This document shows positions 1 to 5,960 of a stretch of 6,633 nucleotides of DNA, in pieces; position 1 is the stretch's first letter; each line of letters begins with the position of its first letter. The stretch is taken from assembly GCA_016177555.1 (NCBI GenBank), contig JACOVB010000213.1, positions 1 to 6,633 of the forward strand, given 5' to 3'. The translations under genes and the position numbers were made by a program. The notes beneath the pieces are model-generated. The model was given only the letters and a program-made list of their open reading frames with translations. It did not search any database and was not told the origin of the DNA. The DNA comes from Candidatus Rokuibacteriota bacterium (GTDB lineage: Bacteria; Methylomirabilota; Methylomirabilia; Rokubacteriales; CSP1-6).

Positions 1-2
1 CC

Positions 3-545
3 AAGCAGCTCGTGGCGTCCTTCCGCGGTGACGTGGATGTGATCGTGGCCAATGCGGCCGGCTGCGGCTCGGCCCTCAAGGAGTATGGCCACTGGCTCCA
101 GGACCCCGAGGCGGAGGCCTTCTCGCAGAAGGTGAAGGACATCTCCGAGGTCCTCGTCGACGCCGACCTGCCGCTCGGGGAATTGCCGGTGACGGTGACG
201 TATCAGGACGCCTGCCATCTGGCCCACGGCCAGAAGGTGAGAGCCGAGCCCCGGGCGCTGCTCAGACGCATCCCCGGCTTGAAGCTCGTCGAGCTTGCCG
301 AGAGCGATCTCTGCTGCGGGAGCGCGGGGGTGTACAACCTCGTCGAGCCCGGGATGGCGGCCGAGCTGGGGCGGCGGAAGGCGGAGCGCATCCGCGAGAC
401 CGGAGTCTCCATCGTCGCCGCGGGCAATCCGGGCTGCATCATGCAGATGGACCGGGCGTGCCGGGCGCTGGGGCTCAGGGTGGAGGTGCTGCATCCCGTG
501 ACGCTGCTCGCCCGCGCGCTGCGCCCGGGCGGGGAGGCCCGATGA
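3..545 (+). CDS. glcF: Glycolate oxidase iron-sulfur subunit, C-terminal part (5' partial)
   Basis: The open frame enters from the left edge with no start; GTG at 12 is an internal valine. About 180 C-terminal residues remain of a family usually a little over 400 residues long. Visible are a GCG block (codon 21), QDACH (Cys about 71), DLCCGSAG (paired Cys about 104-105) and GNPGCIMQM (Cys about 145). This is the second CCG cysteine-rich domain, which binds an iron-sulfur or heterodisulfide-reductase-type cluster. Family knowledge: GlcF accepts electrons from the flavoprotein subunits GlcD/GlcE during oxidation of glycolate to glyoxylate at the inner face of the membrane. The GCGSALKEYGHWL and CCGSAG motifs fit GlcF better than LutA, which is present separately downstream. 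The N-terminal ferredoxin domain and first CCG domain lie outside the window. Its stop overlaps the cupin start (ATGA). A less specific heterodisulfide-reductase-related protein is the alternative. Confidence 0.85.
   Translation, partial: KQLVASFRGDVDVIVANAAGCGSALKEYGHWLQDPEAEAFSQKVKDISEVLVDADLPLGELPVTVTYQDACHLAHGQKVRAEPRALLRRIPGLKLVELAESDLCCGSAGVYNLVEPGMAAELGRRKAERIRETGVSIVAAGNPGCIMQMDRACRALGLRVEVLHPVTLLARALRPGGEAR
531..537 (+). promoter_or_regulatory. Ribosome binding site of the cupin gene
   Basis: GGGGAGG lies 4 nt before the ATG at 542. It supports that start over an in-frame ATG at 458, which would run about 28 codons deep into glcF and add a low-complexity Ala/Gly/Arg leader unlike cupins. 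Confidence 0.55.
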
Positions 546-880
546 AGATCCGCGTCCGGGACCGCGCGCAACTCTCGCCGGAGCGGATGGCCAAGGTGGC
601 GCTGGCGGCGACCCCGCGGGCGCTGCTGGATCTCTACTGCGTCGCGCCGGGACAGTCGCAGAAGGCGCACACCCACGACGCCCAGGACAAGATCTACTAT
701 GTCCTGGAGGGCGCCGGCCGCTTCACCCTTGGAGGCGCCGAGGAGCGGCTCGAGGCCGGCGAGGCGCTGGTGGCCCCGGCCGGAGTCGAGCACGGTCTCG
801 TCAACGATGGGGAGCGGCCGCTCCTGGTGCTGGTCGTCGTGACCCCGCCCCCCGCTCACGGCCCCGGCCCCGCCCGCTGA
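542..880 (+). CDS. Small single-domain cupin protein
   Basis: A 112-residue protein that is essentially one cupin beta-barrel. Cupin motif 1 is at residues 38-57 (G, then HTH at 43-45, then D49, ending YVLEG). Motif 2 is at 73-88 and matches the consensus G-x5-P-x-G-x2-H-x3-N exactly (G73, P79, G81, H84, N88). Predicted metal ligands are H43, H45 and H84; the usual motif-1 glutamate is Asp here (D49). The last about 12 residues are a Pro/Gly/Ala-rich tail. Substrate and reaction cannot be read from the sequence; small cupins include isomerases, dioxygenases, sugar-binding proteins and non-catalytic sensors. The start overlaps the glcF stop by 4 nt and lutA follows after 15 bp, so it is almost certainly co-expressed with the hydroxyacid oxidation genes. 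A role in handling glycolate, lactate or a product is inference only. Confidence 0.8.
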   Translation: MKIRVRDRAQLSPERMAKVALAATPRALLDLYCVAPGQSQKAHTHDAQDKIYYVLEGAGRFTLGGAEERLEAGEALVAPAGVEHGLVNDGERPLLVLVVVTPPPAHGPGPAR

Positions 881-895
881 GCCCGGACGACGCCC

Positions 896-1636
896 ATGGC
901 GCCACCGGTGAAGGCTTCGATCATGATCACCTGCCTCGGGGACATGCTCTTCCCCGAGGTGGGCGTCGCCATGGTCACGCTCCTGCGGCGGCTGGGCGTG
1001 ACAGTGGACTTCCCCCCGGGGCAGACCTGCTGCGGGCTCCCGCTCTTCAACTCGGGCTACCACCGCGATGCGGCGCAGGTGGCCGCGCGCACCGTCTCCC
1101 TCTTCAAGGACTCCGAACACGTGATCGTGCCCTCCGGCTCCTGCGCGTGGCTCGTGAAGAAGGAGTACCCGGGGCTACTCGAGCGCCACGGCGGGCCCGC
1201 CGCCGAGGCCCGCGCGCTCGCCTCGCGGACGCGGGAGCTGTCCCAGTTCCTGGTGCAGGTGCTGGGCGTCACCGAGTTGCAGTCGCGCTTCGAGGGCAAG
1301 GTGACCTACCACGACTCCTGCCATCTCCTGCGCGGGCTGGGCGAGTCCTCCGCGCCGCGCACGCTCCTGCGCGCCGTCAAGGGCGTCGAGCTCGTGGAGC
1401 TGCCGGGGGCGGACGAGTGCTGCGGGTTCGGCGGCGCCTTCTCCGTGCGGCTGCCCGAGGTGTCCACGGCCATCCTCGGGAAGAAGATCGAGTGCATCGA
1501 GAAGACGGGCGCGGAGTGCCTCGTGGCCTGCGACGCGGGCTGCCTCATGCAGATGGCGGGTGGGCTCTCGCGAAAGGGCTCGCGCGTCACGCCGCTGCAC
1601 CTGGCCCAGCTCCTCGCGGGTGAGGGCCCCCCGTGA
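896..1636 (+). CDS. lutA: L-lactate utilization protein LutA (LldE), CCG-domain Fe-S protein
   Basis: A 246-residue protein with the two tandem CCG domains of LutA/LldE and close to the family's usual length. Domain 1 has ITCLGD (C13), QTCCGLP (C45-C46) and PSGSCAW (C83). Domain 2 has YHDSCHLLRGLG (C142), DECCGFGGAFSV (C175-C176) and CDAGCLMQM (C212, C216). All cluster-ligand cysteines expected for both domains are present. Family knowledge: LutA, LutB and LutC together oxidise L-lactate to pyruvate in the cytoplasm, passing electrons to the respiratory chain. ATG at 896 has only a weak GGA-type ribosome binding site, 15 bp after the cupin stop; the alternative ATG at 923 would cut the conserved first strand. 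The last 4 nt (GTGA) are shared with lutB. A GlcF/HdrB-like paralogue is the only real alternative and is unlikely given lutBC next door. Confidence 0.93.
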   Translation: MAPPVKASIMITCLGDMLFPEVGVAMVTLLRRLGVTVDFPPGQTCCGLPLFNSGYHRDAAQVAARTVSLFKDSEHVIVPSGSCAWLVKKEYPGLLERHGGPAAEARALASRTRELSQFLVQVLGVTELQSRFEGKVTYHDSCHLLRGLGESSAPRTLLRAVKGVELVELPGADECCGFGGAFSVRLPEVSTAILGKKIECIEKTGAECLVACDAGCLMQMAGGLSRKGSRVTPLHLAQLLAGEGPP

Positions 1637-3039
1637 GCGACCGGACGCTCCGCACGCCGTTTCCGGAGCGGGCCAGCGCCGCGCTCAAGGACACGTTCCT
1701 CCAGCAAGCGCTCGGCATCGCGACGACCAAGTTCATCGGGCTGCGGCAGGAATCCTTCGCGGGCTTCCCCGAGGGGGAGGCGCTCCGAGACCGCGCGCGG
1801 GCGGTGAAGGAGGCCACGCTCCAGAAGCTCGACGGCTACCTCGCGGAGCTCGCCGACAATGTCGAGCGCCTCGGCGGGCACGCGCACTGGGCGGCCACCG
1901 GCGAGGAGGCGCGGGAGATCATCCTCCGGCTCTGCCGGGACCGCGGGTTGCGCAGGGCGGTGAAGAGCAAGTCCATGGCGACGGAGGAGATCGACCTCAA
2001 CGAGGCGCTCGAGGCGGCCGGGGTCACCCCCGTGGAGACGGACCTGGGCGAGTACATCATCCAGCTCGCCCACGAGAAGCCCTCGCACATCATCGCGCCC
2101 GCCATCCACAAGACCAAGGGGCAGGTGGCGGAGCTGTTCTCGAAGGAGCTCAAGGGCCACTTCGCGGCGGACCCCGAGGTGCTCACGGCCGCGGCGCGGA
2201 AGGAGCTGCGCCAGAAGTTCCTCCAGGCCGACATGGGGATCACGGGGGCCAACTTCGCCGTGGCCGACACGGGGACAGTCGTGCTCGTCACCAACGAGGG
2301 CAATGGCCGCATGGTGACCTCCCTGCCGCGGATCCACGTGGCCGTCATGGGGATCGAGAAGGTCATCCCGTCCATGACAGACCTGATGCTCTTCCTCGCC
2401 ATCCTCGCCCGGAGCGCCACCGGGCAGAAGCTCTCCGTCTACACCACGCTCGTGCGCGGGCCGCGCCACGCGGGGGAGCTCGAGGGACCGGAGGAGTTCC
2501 ACCTGATCCTGTTGGACAACGGCCGCTCGGCCCAGATCGCCGGGAAGCTCCGCGAGGCGCTGTACTGCCTGCGCTGCGGCGCCTGCCTCAACGTGTGCCC
2601 GGTGTACCGGCAGATCGGCGGCCACGCCTACGGCCACACCTATCCCGGGCCCATCGGCATCCTGCTCACGGCCATGCTCAAGGGCGACCGGTCGGTGAAG
2701 GAGCTGGCCCACGCCTCCTCGCTGTGCGGCGCCTGCCAGGAGGTCTGCCCGGTGCGGATCGACATCCCGCGGATGCTCGTCGAGCTGCGCGAAGGCCTGG
2801 ACCGCGGCCGGATCGCGCCGTGGGGCGAGCGGCTGGTCTTCAAGATGCTGGGGCGTGTCCTCGGCTCGCCGATGCTCTTGGCGCTGGCGGGGCGAATCGG
2901 GCGCGTGGCGCAGAAACCCTTCGTCAGCGACGGGCGGCTCACCCGGCTGCCGCTCGTCTTCGGCCGGTGGACGAGGAGCCGCGACCTGCCGCCGGTGGCG
3001 GCGAAGACCTTTACCCAGCGCTGGAAGGATCTCCGGTAA
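1633..3039 (+). CDS. lutB: L-lactate utilization protein LutB (LldF), LUD domain plus two [4Fe-4S] motifs
   Basis: 468 residues, normal for LutB. The N-terminal two thirds is a LUD (DUF162) domain with the characteristic block around residues 200-246 (MGITGANFAVADTG, then SLPRIHVAVMGIEKVIPS). Next come two ferredoxin-type motifs: C312-x2-C315-x2-C318-x3-C322-P, followed by the family signature GGHAYGHTYPGPIG, and SLCGACQEVCP with C365, C368 and C372. The C-terminal segment, with FGRWTRSRDLPP and a final TFTQRWK, is typical of the family tail. LutB is the electron-transferring iron-sulfur subunit of the lactate oxidation complex. Start is GTG at 1633, overlapping the lutA stop by 4 nt, with a purine-rich GGTGAGGG just upstream in the end of lutA. 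Order lutA-lutB-lutC matches the classic operon. No frameshift or missing ligand was seen. Confidence 0.95.
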   Translation: MSDRTLRTPFPERASAALKDTFLQQALGIATTKFIGLRQESFAGFPEGEALRDRARAVKEATLQKLDGYLAELADNVERLGGHAHWAATGEEAREIILRLCRDRGLRRAVKSKSMATEEIDLNEALEAAGVTPVETDLGEYIIQLAHEKPSHIIAPAIHKTKGQVAELFSKELKGHFAADPEVLTAAARKELRQKFLQADMGITGANFAVADTGTVVLVTNEGNGRMVTSLPRIHVAVMGIEKVIPSMTDLMLFLAILARSATGQKLSVYTTLVRGPRHAGELEGPEEFHLILLDNGRSAQIAGKLREALYCLRCGACLNVCPVYRQIGGHAYGHTYPGPIGILLTAMLKGDRSVKELAHASSLCGACQEVCPVRIDIPRMLVELREGLDRGRIAPWGERLVFKMLGRVLGSPMLLALAGRIGRVAQKPFVSDGRLTRLPLVFGRWTRSRDLPPVAAKTFTQRWKDLR

Positions 3040-3041
3040 CC

Positions 3042-3770
3042 ATGGCGACGCGGGCGGAGATGCTCGAGCGGATCCGGCGGGAGGTGCGCCGGGCGCCGGC
3101 GCTCTTCGCGGCCTCGCCCGCGCCTCGGCCGGCGCACCCGGAGGAGGCCGCGGCGGCGTTGCGGCGCGAGATGATGGAGCGCTGGCCCGCGGCGCTCGCG
3201 CGCTTCCAGCAGGAACTCGAGCGGGTGGCGGGCGTCTTCCACCGTGTCGCGAGCCTTGCCGAGGTCCCGGGGGTCATCCGCGACCTCGCCCGGCGGCGGG
3301 GCGCGCGGAGCGTGGTCGGCTGGGAGCCGGCCGCGCTCGGCCTCGATCTGCGCGCCACGCTGGAGCCGGCAGGGCTCTCGGTGACCGTGGCGCCGCCCGG
3401 CGGCGGCGCGTCGGCGCGGCTCGCCCACCGGGAGGCCGCCGCAGGGGCGCAGATCGGGGTCACGGGCGTGGACTGGGCGCTGGCGGAGACGGGGACGCTG
3501 ATCCTCGTCTCGGGCTCGGGCCGCCCGCGCTCCACCTCGCTGCTGCCCGAGACCCACGTGGCCGTCTTCGGGAAGGGCCAGCTCCTCGAGAGCCTCGAGC
3601 AGGTCGGCATCATGCTGGAGGCGCTCCACGCCGACGCCGCGCGGTCCCTGTCGGGCGCCATGATCAACTTCATCACCGGTCCCTCCCGGACGGCGGACAT
3701 CGAGCTCACGCTCACGCGGGGCGTCCACGGCCCGAAGGAAGTCCACGCCGTGTTCGTGGAGGCGCTGTGA
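3042..3770 (+). CDS. lutC: L-lactate utilization protein LutC (LldG), LUD domain
   Basis: 242 residues, the usual LutC size. A charged N-terminal helical region (about 1-70, beginning MATRAEMLERIRREV) precedes a single LUD domain. Diagnostic blocks are GVTGVDWALAETGTLIL (138-154), LLPETHVAVFG (167-177) and the C-terminal ITGPSRTADIELTLTRGVHGP (211-231). LutC has no ferredoxin cysteines; it is the third, non-Fe-S subunit needed for L-lactate oxidation in B. subtilis. ATG at 3042 lies 2 bp after the lutB stop, with AAGGA at 3025-3029 as a rather distant ribosome binding site. The same frame stays open far upstream, but those codons lie inside lutB and read as Arg/Gly/Ala-rich nonsense, so the ATG is the real start. 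The last 4 nt overlap the DUF2203 gene. Confidence 0.94.
   Translation: MATRAEMLERIRREVRRAPALFAASPAPRPAHPEEAAAALRREMMERWPAALARFQQELERVAGVFHRVASLAEVPGVIRDLARRRGARSVVGWEPAALGLDLRATLEPAGLSVTVAPPGGGASARLAHREAAAGAQIGVTGVDWALAETGTLILVSGSGRPRSTSLLPETHVAVFGKGQLLESLEQVGIMLEALHADAARSLSGAMINFITGPSRTADIELTLTRGVHGPKEVHAVFVEAL
3758..3762 (+). promoter_or_regulatory. Ribosome binding site of the DUF2203 gene
   Basis: GGAGG inside the end of lutC, 4 nt before the GTG at 3767. It supports that overlapping GTG start; the conserved YFT motif of the family begins only four codons later. Confidence 0.5.
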
Positions 3771-4183
3771 GCGACCGCTACTTCACGGCCGCCGAGGTGG
3801 ACGCGCTCATCCCGAGGCTCAACGCGCTGATGGGCCGGGCCATGGAGCGCCATCGACAGGCCTCGTCGTTTGCCCACGCGCTCAATGAGGAGAAGGAGCG
3901 CATCCGGCTCTCCGGAGGCGGGCTCGTGGACCGGCGCGAGTGGAAGGCGCGCGCGGAGCGGCTCGACGGGCTCACGATCGAGGTGCGCGCAGCGGTGAAG
4001 ACGATCACCGCGCTGGGGGGCACGGTGAAGGATCTGGAGCAGGGGCTCGTGGACTTTCCCGGGCGCCTGCCGCAGGTGGCGGGGGCAGCGCCCGTCAATC
4101 TCTGCTGGAAGCACGGCGAGGACGCGGTGCGCTTCTGGCACGGGATGGACGAGGGCTACGGCCAGCGGAAGCCCTTGCCGTGA
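3767..4183 (+). CDS. DUF2203 family protein
   Basis: A 138-residue protein recognised as DUF2203 by its N-terminal YFTAAEVDALIPRLN (5-19) and its C-terminal block: GGTVKDLEQGLVDFP (84-98), then NLCWKHGEDAVRFWHGMDEGY (111-131). The first half is strongly charged and probably helical or coiled-coil (about 8-85). The C-terminal Cys/Trp/His-rich block (C113, W114, H116, W124, H125) is the most conserved part of the family and could hold a ligand, but no function is established that I know of. No signal peptide or membrane segment is seen. GTG at 3767 overlaps the lutC stop by 4 nt and has a good GGAGG. The 3' end overlaps the HAD gene. Tight coupling to lutC suggests co-expression; a functional link to lactate oxidation is unproven. 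Confidence 0.85.
   Translation: MSDRYFTAAEVDALIPRLNALMGRAMERHRQASSFAHALNEEKERIRLSGGGLVDRREWKARAERLDGLTIEVRAAVKTITALGGTVKDLEQGLVDFPGRLPQVAGAAPVNLCWKHGEDAVRFWHGMDEGYGQRKPLP
4167..4171 (+). promoter_or_regulatory. Ribosome binding site supporting a GTG start for the HAD gene
   Basis: GGAAG lies 8 nt before GTG at 4180 but 17 nt before the next in-frame start, ATG at 4189. Spacing favours the GTG, which also reproduces the GTGA overlap used at two other junctions in this operon. Confidence 0.4.
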
Positions 4184-4935
4184 CGCCGATGACGTGGGAC
4201 GCGCTCCTCTTCGATCTCTTCGACACGCTGGTGCTCTTCGAGCGCGAGCGGCTGCCCGAGATCCAGGTGAACGGGCGCACGCTGCGCTCGACCGCCGGGC
4301 ACATGCACGAGGCCTTCCGGCCGTTCGCTCCCGCCGTCTCGCTCGAGGAGTTCGTGGCCGCCCTTCTGTGGAGCTGGCACGAGGCCGAGCGCATCCGCGG
4401 GGAGAGCCACCGCGAGGTCGCGGCCCCGGAGCGCTTCGGCATGCTGTTCGGCCATCTGGGGCTGGACGCGGCGGCGATGGAGCGGGAGGCCTTGCCCATC
4501 CTCCTGTCCACCCACATGCGCGAGCTGTCGAAGGCCGTGGTGCTGCCCGCCCATCATCGCGAGCTGCTCGCGGCGCTCGGGGCGCGGCACCGGCTGGCCG
4601 TGGTCTCGAATTTCGACTACACGCCCACCGCCCGGCTCGTCCTCGAGCGAGAGGGGATCGCCTCCCTGTTCGAGACGGTGGTCATCTCCGATGCGGTGGG
4701 GTGGCGGAAGCCCAAGGCCGTGATCTTCGAGACGGCGCTCGGGGCCCTCGGCCTGGGGCCGGAGCGCGCCCTCTTCGTGGGGGACCGGGCCGACATCGAC
4801 GTGGCCGGCGCCCACGGAGTCGGGATGCAGGCCGTCTGGATCAACCGCGCCCGGGAGGCGCTACCGGACGGGGCGACGGCGCCCGAGTTCGAGATCCAGG
4901 ACCTCGCGGAGCTGCGCCGGATCGTCGGCATCTGA
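4180..4935 (+). CDS. HAD-superfamily hydrolase, subfamily IA
   Basis: 251 residues from GTG 4180, or 248 from ATG 4189; both keep the whole domain. HAD motif I is FDLFDTLV with the predicted nucleophile D12. Motif II is VVSNFD (S143), motif III is the lysine in GWRKPK (K177), and motif IV is FVGDRADIDVAGA (D202, D207). The helical cap between motifs I and II (about residues 20-120) is typical of C1-capped subfamily IA. Position +2 after the nucleophile, normally the general-acid Asp of phosphatases, is Phe (F14). This resembles the non-Asp residue there in haloacid dehalogenases; the next residue, D15, is an Asp. Substrate is therefore open: phosphatase (for example phosphoglycolate-like) or dehalogenase-like activity are both possible. 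The GTGA overlap couples it to the DUF2203 gene. Confidence 0.88.
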   Translation: MTPMTWDALLFDLFDTLVLFERERLPEIQVNGRTLRSTAGHMHEAFRPFAPAVSLEEFVAALLWSWHEAERIRGESHREVAAPERFGMLFGHLGLDAAAMEREALPILLSTHMRELSKAVVLPAHHRELLAALGARHRLAVVSNFDYTPTARLVLEREGIASLFETVVISDAVGWRKPKAVIFETALGALGLGPERALFVGDRADIDVAGAHGVGMQAVWINRAREALPDGATAPEFEIQDLAELRRIVGI

Positions 4936-4953
4936 GCCGCTCCGGGCTGCATC

Positions 4954-4959
4954 TATAAG
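4954..4959 (+). promoter_or_regulatory. Possible -10 box before trxB
   Basis: TATAAG stands out as AT-rich in the 54-bp gap between the HAD gene and trxB. No acceptable -35 element is seen at the right distance, so this is only a weak candidate for an internal promoter. Confidence 0.2.
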
Positions 4960-4968
4960 CACAAGGCA

Positions 4969-4982
4969 GGGGACAAGGGGAC
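4969..4982 (+). promoter_or_regulatory. Duplicated Shine-Dalgarno-like sequence of trxB
   Basis: GGGGAC occurs twice, separated by AA. The second copy includes AAGGGG at 4975-4980, 9 nt before the ATG at 4990, a good ribosome binding site. The first copy is too far upstream to act with this ATG and may be chance. Confidence 0.5.
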
Positions 4983-4989
4983 GACCGGC

Positions 4990-5928
4990 ATGGGAACGAC
5001 GCGAAAGGTGATCATCATCGGCTCCGGCCCGGCGGGCTACACGGCCGCCATCTACGCCGCCAGGGCCAACCTCGCCCCGGTGATGTTCACGGGCGTCCAG
5101 GCAGGCGGCCAGCTCATGCTCACGACGCTGGTGGAGAACTACCCGGGCTTCATCGAGGGCATCGACGGCCCGCCCCTCATGGAGAACTTCCGGAAGCAGG
5201 CCGAGCGCTTCGGCACCGAGATGATCGAGGACGACGTCACGGCCGTGGATTTCAGCCGGCGGCCGTTCAGGGTGACGGGAGGCGACGTGACGCTGGAGGG
5301 CCACACCGTCATCATTTCCACCGGCGCCTCGGCCAAGCTCATCGGGCTGCCCAGTGAGTCGACGCTCATGGGGCGCGGTGTCTCCACGTGCGCCACCTGC
5401 GACGGCTTCTTCTTCAAGGATCAGAACATCATGGTGGTGGGCGGCGGCGATTCCGCCATCGAGGAGGCGCTCTATCTCGCGCGGCTCGGCCGGCAGGTGG
5501 AGGTCGTCCATCGCCGGGACGCGCTGCGCGCCTCGAAGATCATGCAGGATCGCGCCTTCAAGAACCCGAAGATCACGTTCATCTGGGACGCGACGGTGGA
5601 CGATGTCCTCGACCCGGCCCAGGGCAAGGTGACGGCCGTCCGGCTCCGGAATCTCAAGACGGGGGCAGTCTGGGAGACCCCGGTGGACGGCCTCTTCGTC
5701 GCCATCGGGCATCAGCCCAACACGGCGCTGTTCACGGGACAGATCGCGCTGCACCCGAACGCGTACATCAAGGTGAAGCCCGGCACCACCGAGACCTCGG
5801 TGCCCGGTGTCTTCGCCGCAGGCGACGTGCAGGACTTCACCTACCGCCAGGCCGTGACCGCGGCCGGCACGGGCTGCATGGCGGCGCTCGAGGCGGAGCG
5901 CTATCTCGAGGCCCAGAACCTCTCCTAG
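4990..5928 (+). CDS. trxB: Thioredoxin reductase (NADPH, FAD)
   Basis: 312 residues, the standard length of low-molecular-weight bacterial TrxB. The FAD-binding motif GSGPAGYTAAIYAARA is at 11-26 and the FAD-contacting AGGQLMLTTLVENYPG at 38-53. The redox-active CATCDG is at 134-139 (C134, C137), inside the NADPH domain. That domain has GGGDSAIEEALYL (151-163) and HRRDALRASK (174-183), whose arginines fit NADPH preference. The C-terminal FAD motif GDVQDFTYRQAVTAAGTGCMAA is at 278-299. The enzyme transfers electrons from NADPH to thioredoxin in the cytoplasm; no thioredoxin gene is in the window. It is preceded by a 54-bp gap with its own ribosome binding site, so it may be partly independent of the upstream operon. 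ATG 4990 leaves the normal short N-terminus before the Rossmann fold. Related ferredoxin/thioredoxin reductase-like flavoproteins usually lack the CxxC or the HRRxxxR motif, so TrxB is the firm call. Confidence 0.96.
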   Translation: MGTTRKVIIIGSGPAGYTAAIYAARANLAPVMFTGVQAGGQLMLTTLVENYPGFIEGIDGPPLMENFRKQAERFGTEMIEDDVTAVDFSRRPFRVTGGDVTLEGHTVIISTGASAKLIGLPSESTLMGRGVSTCATCDGFFFKDQNIMVVGGGDSAIEEALYLARLGRQVEVVHRRDALRASKIMQDRAFKNPKITFIWDATVDDVLDPAQGKVTAVRLRNLKTGAVWETPVDGLFVAIGHQPNTALFTGQIALHPNAYIKVKPGTTETSVPGVFAAGDVQDFTYRQAVTAAGTGCMAALEAERYLEAQNLS

Positions 5929-5960
5929 CGGAGTGCCTCCCAGGCCCCACATCGCCGACC

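Noticed and set aside
1306..2712. 468-codon minus-strand open frame opposite lutA/lutB
   Set aside because: It is low in complexity, rich in Arg/Gly/Leu/Asp/Glu/His and has no recognisable motif. It mirrors the strong plus-strand lutAB genes and is a GC-bias shadow.
1560..3041. In-frame extension of lutC upstream of its ATG
   Set aside because: The frame stays open, but the translation is Arg/Gly/Ala/Pro-rich and overlaps the whole of lutB. LutC's normal N-terminus begins at 3042.
2640..4141. Long minus-strand open frames opposite lutB, lutC and the DUF2203 gene
   Set aside because: Their composition reflects reverse-strand reading of high-GC codons. They lack family motifs and lie entirely opposite well-supported genes.
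5930..5940. Small GGAG/CTCC hairpin after trxB as an intrinsic terminator
   Set aside because: The stem is only 4 bp with a 3-nt loop and no T-run follows.
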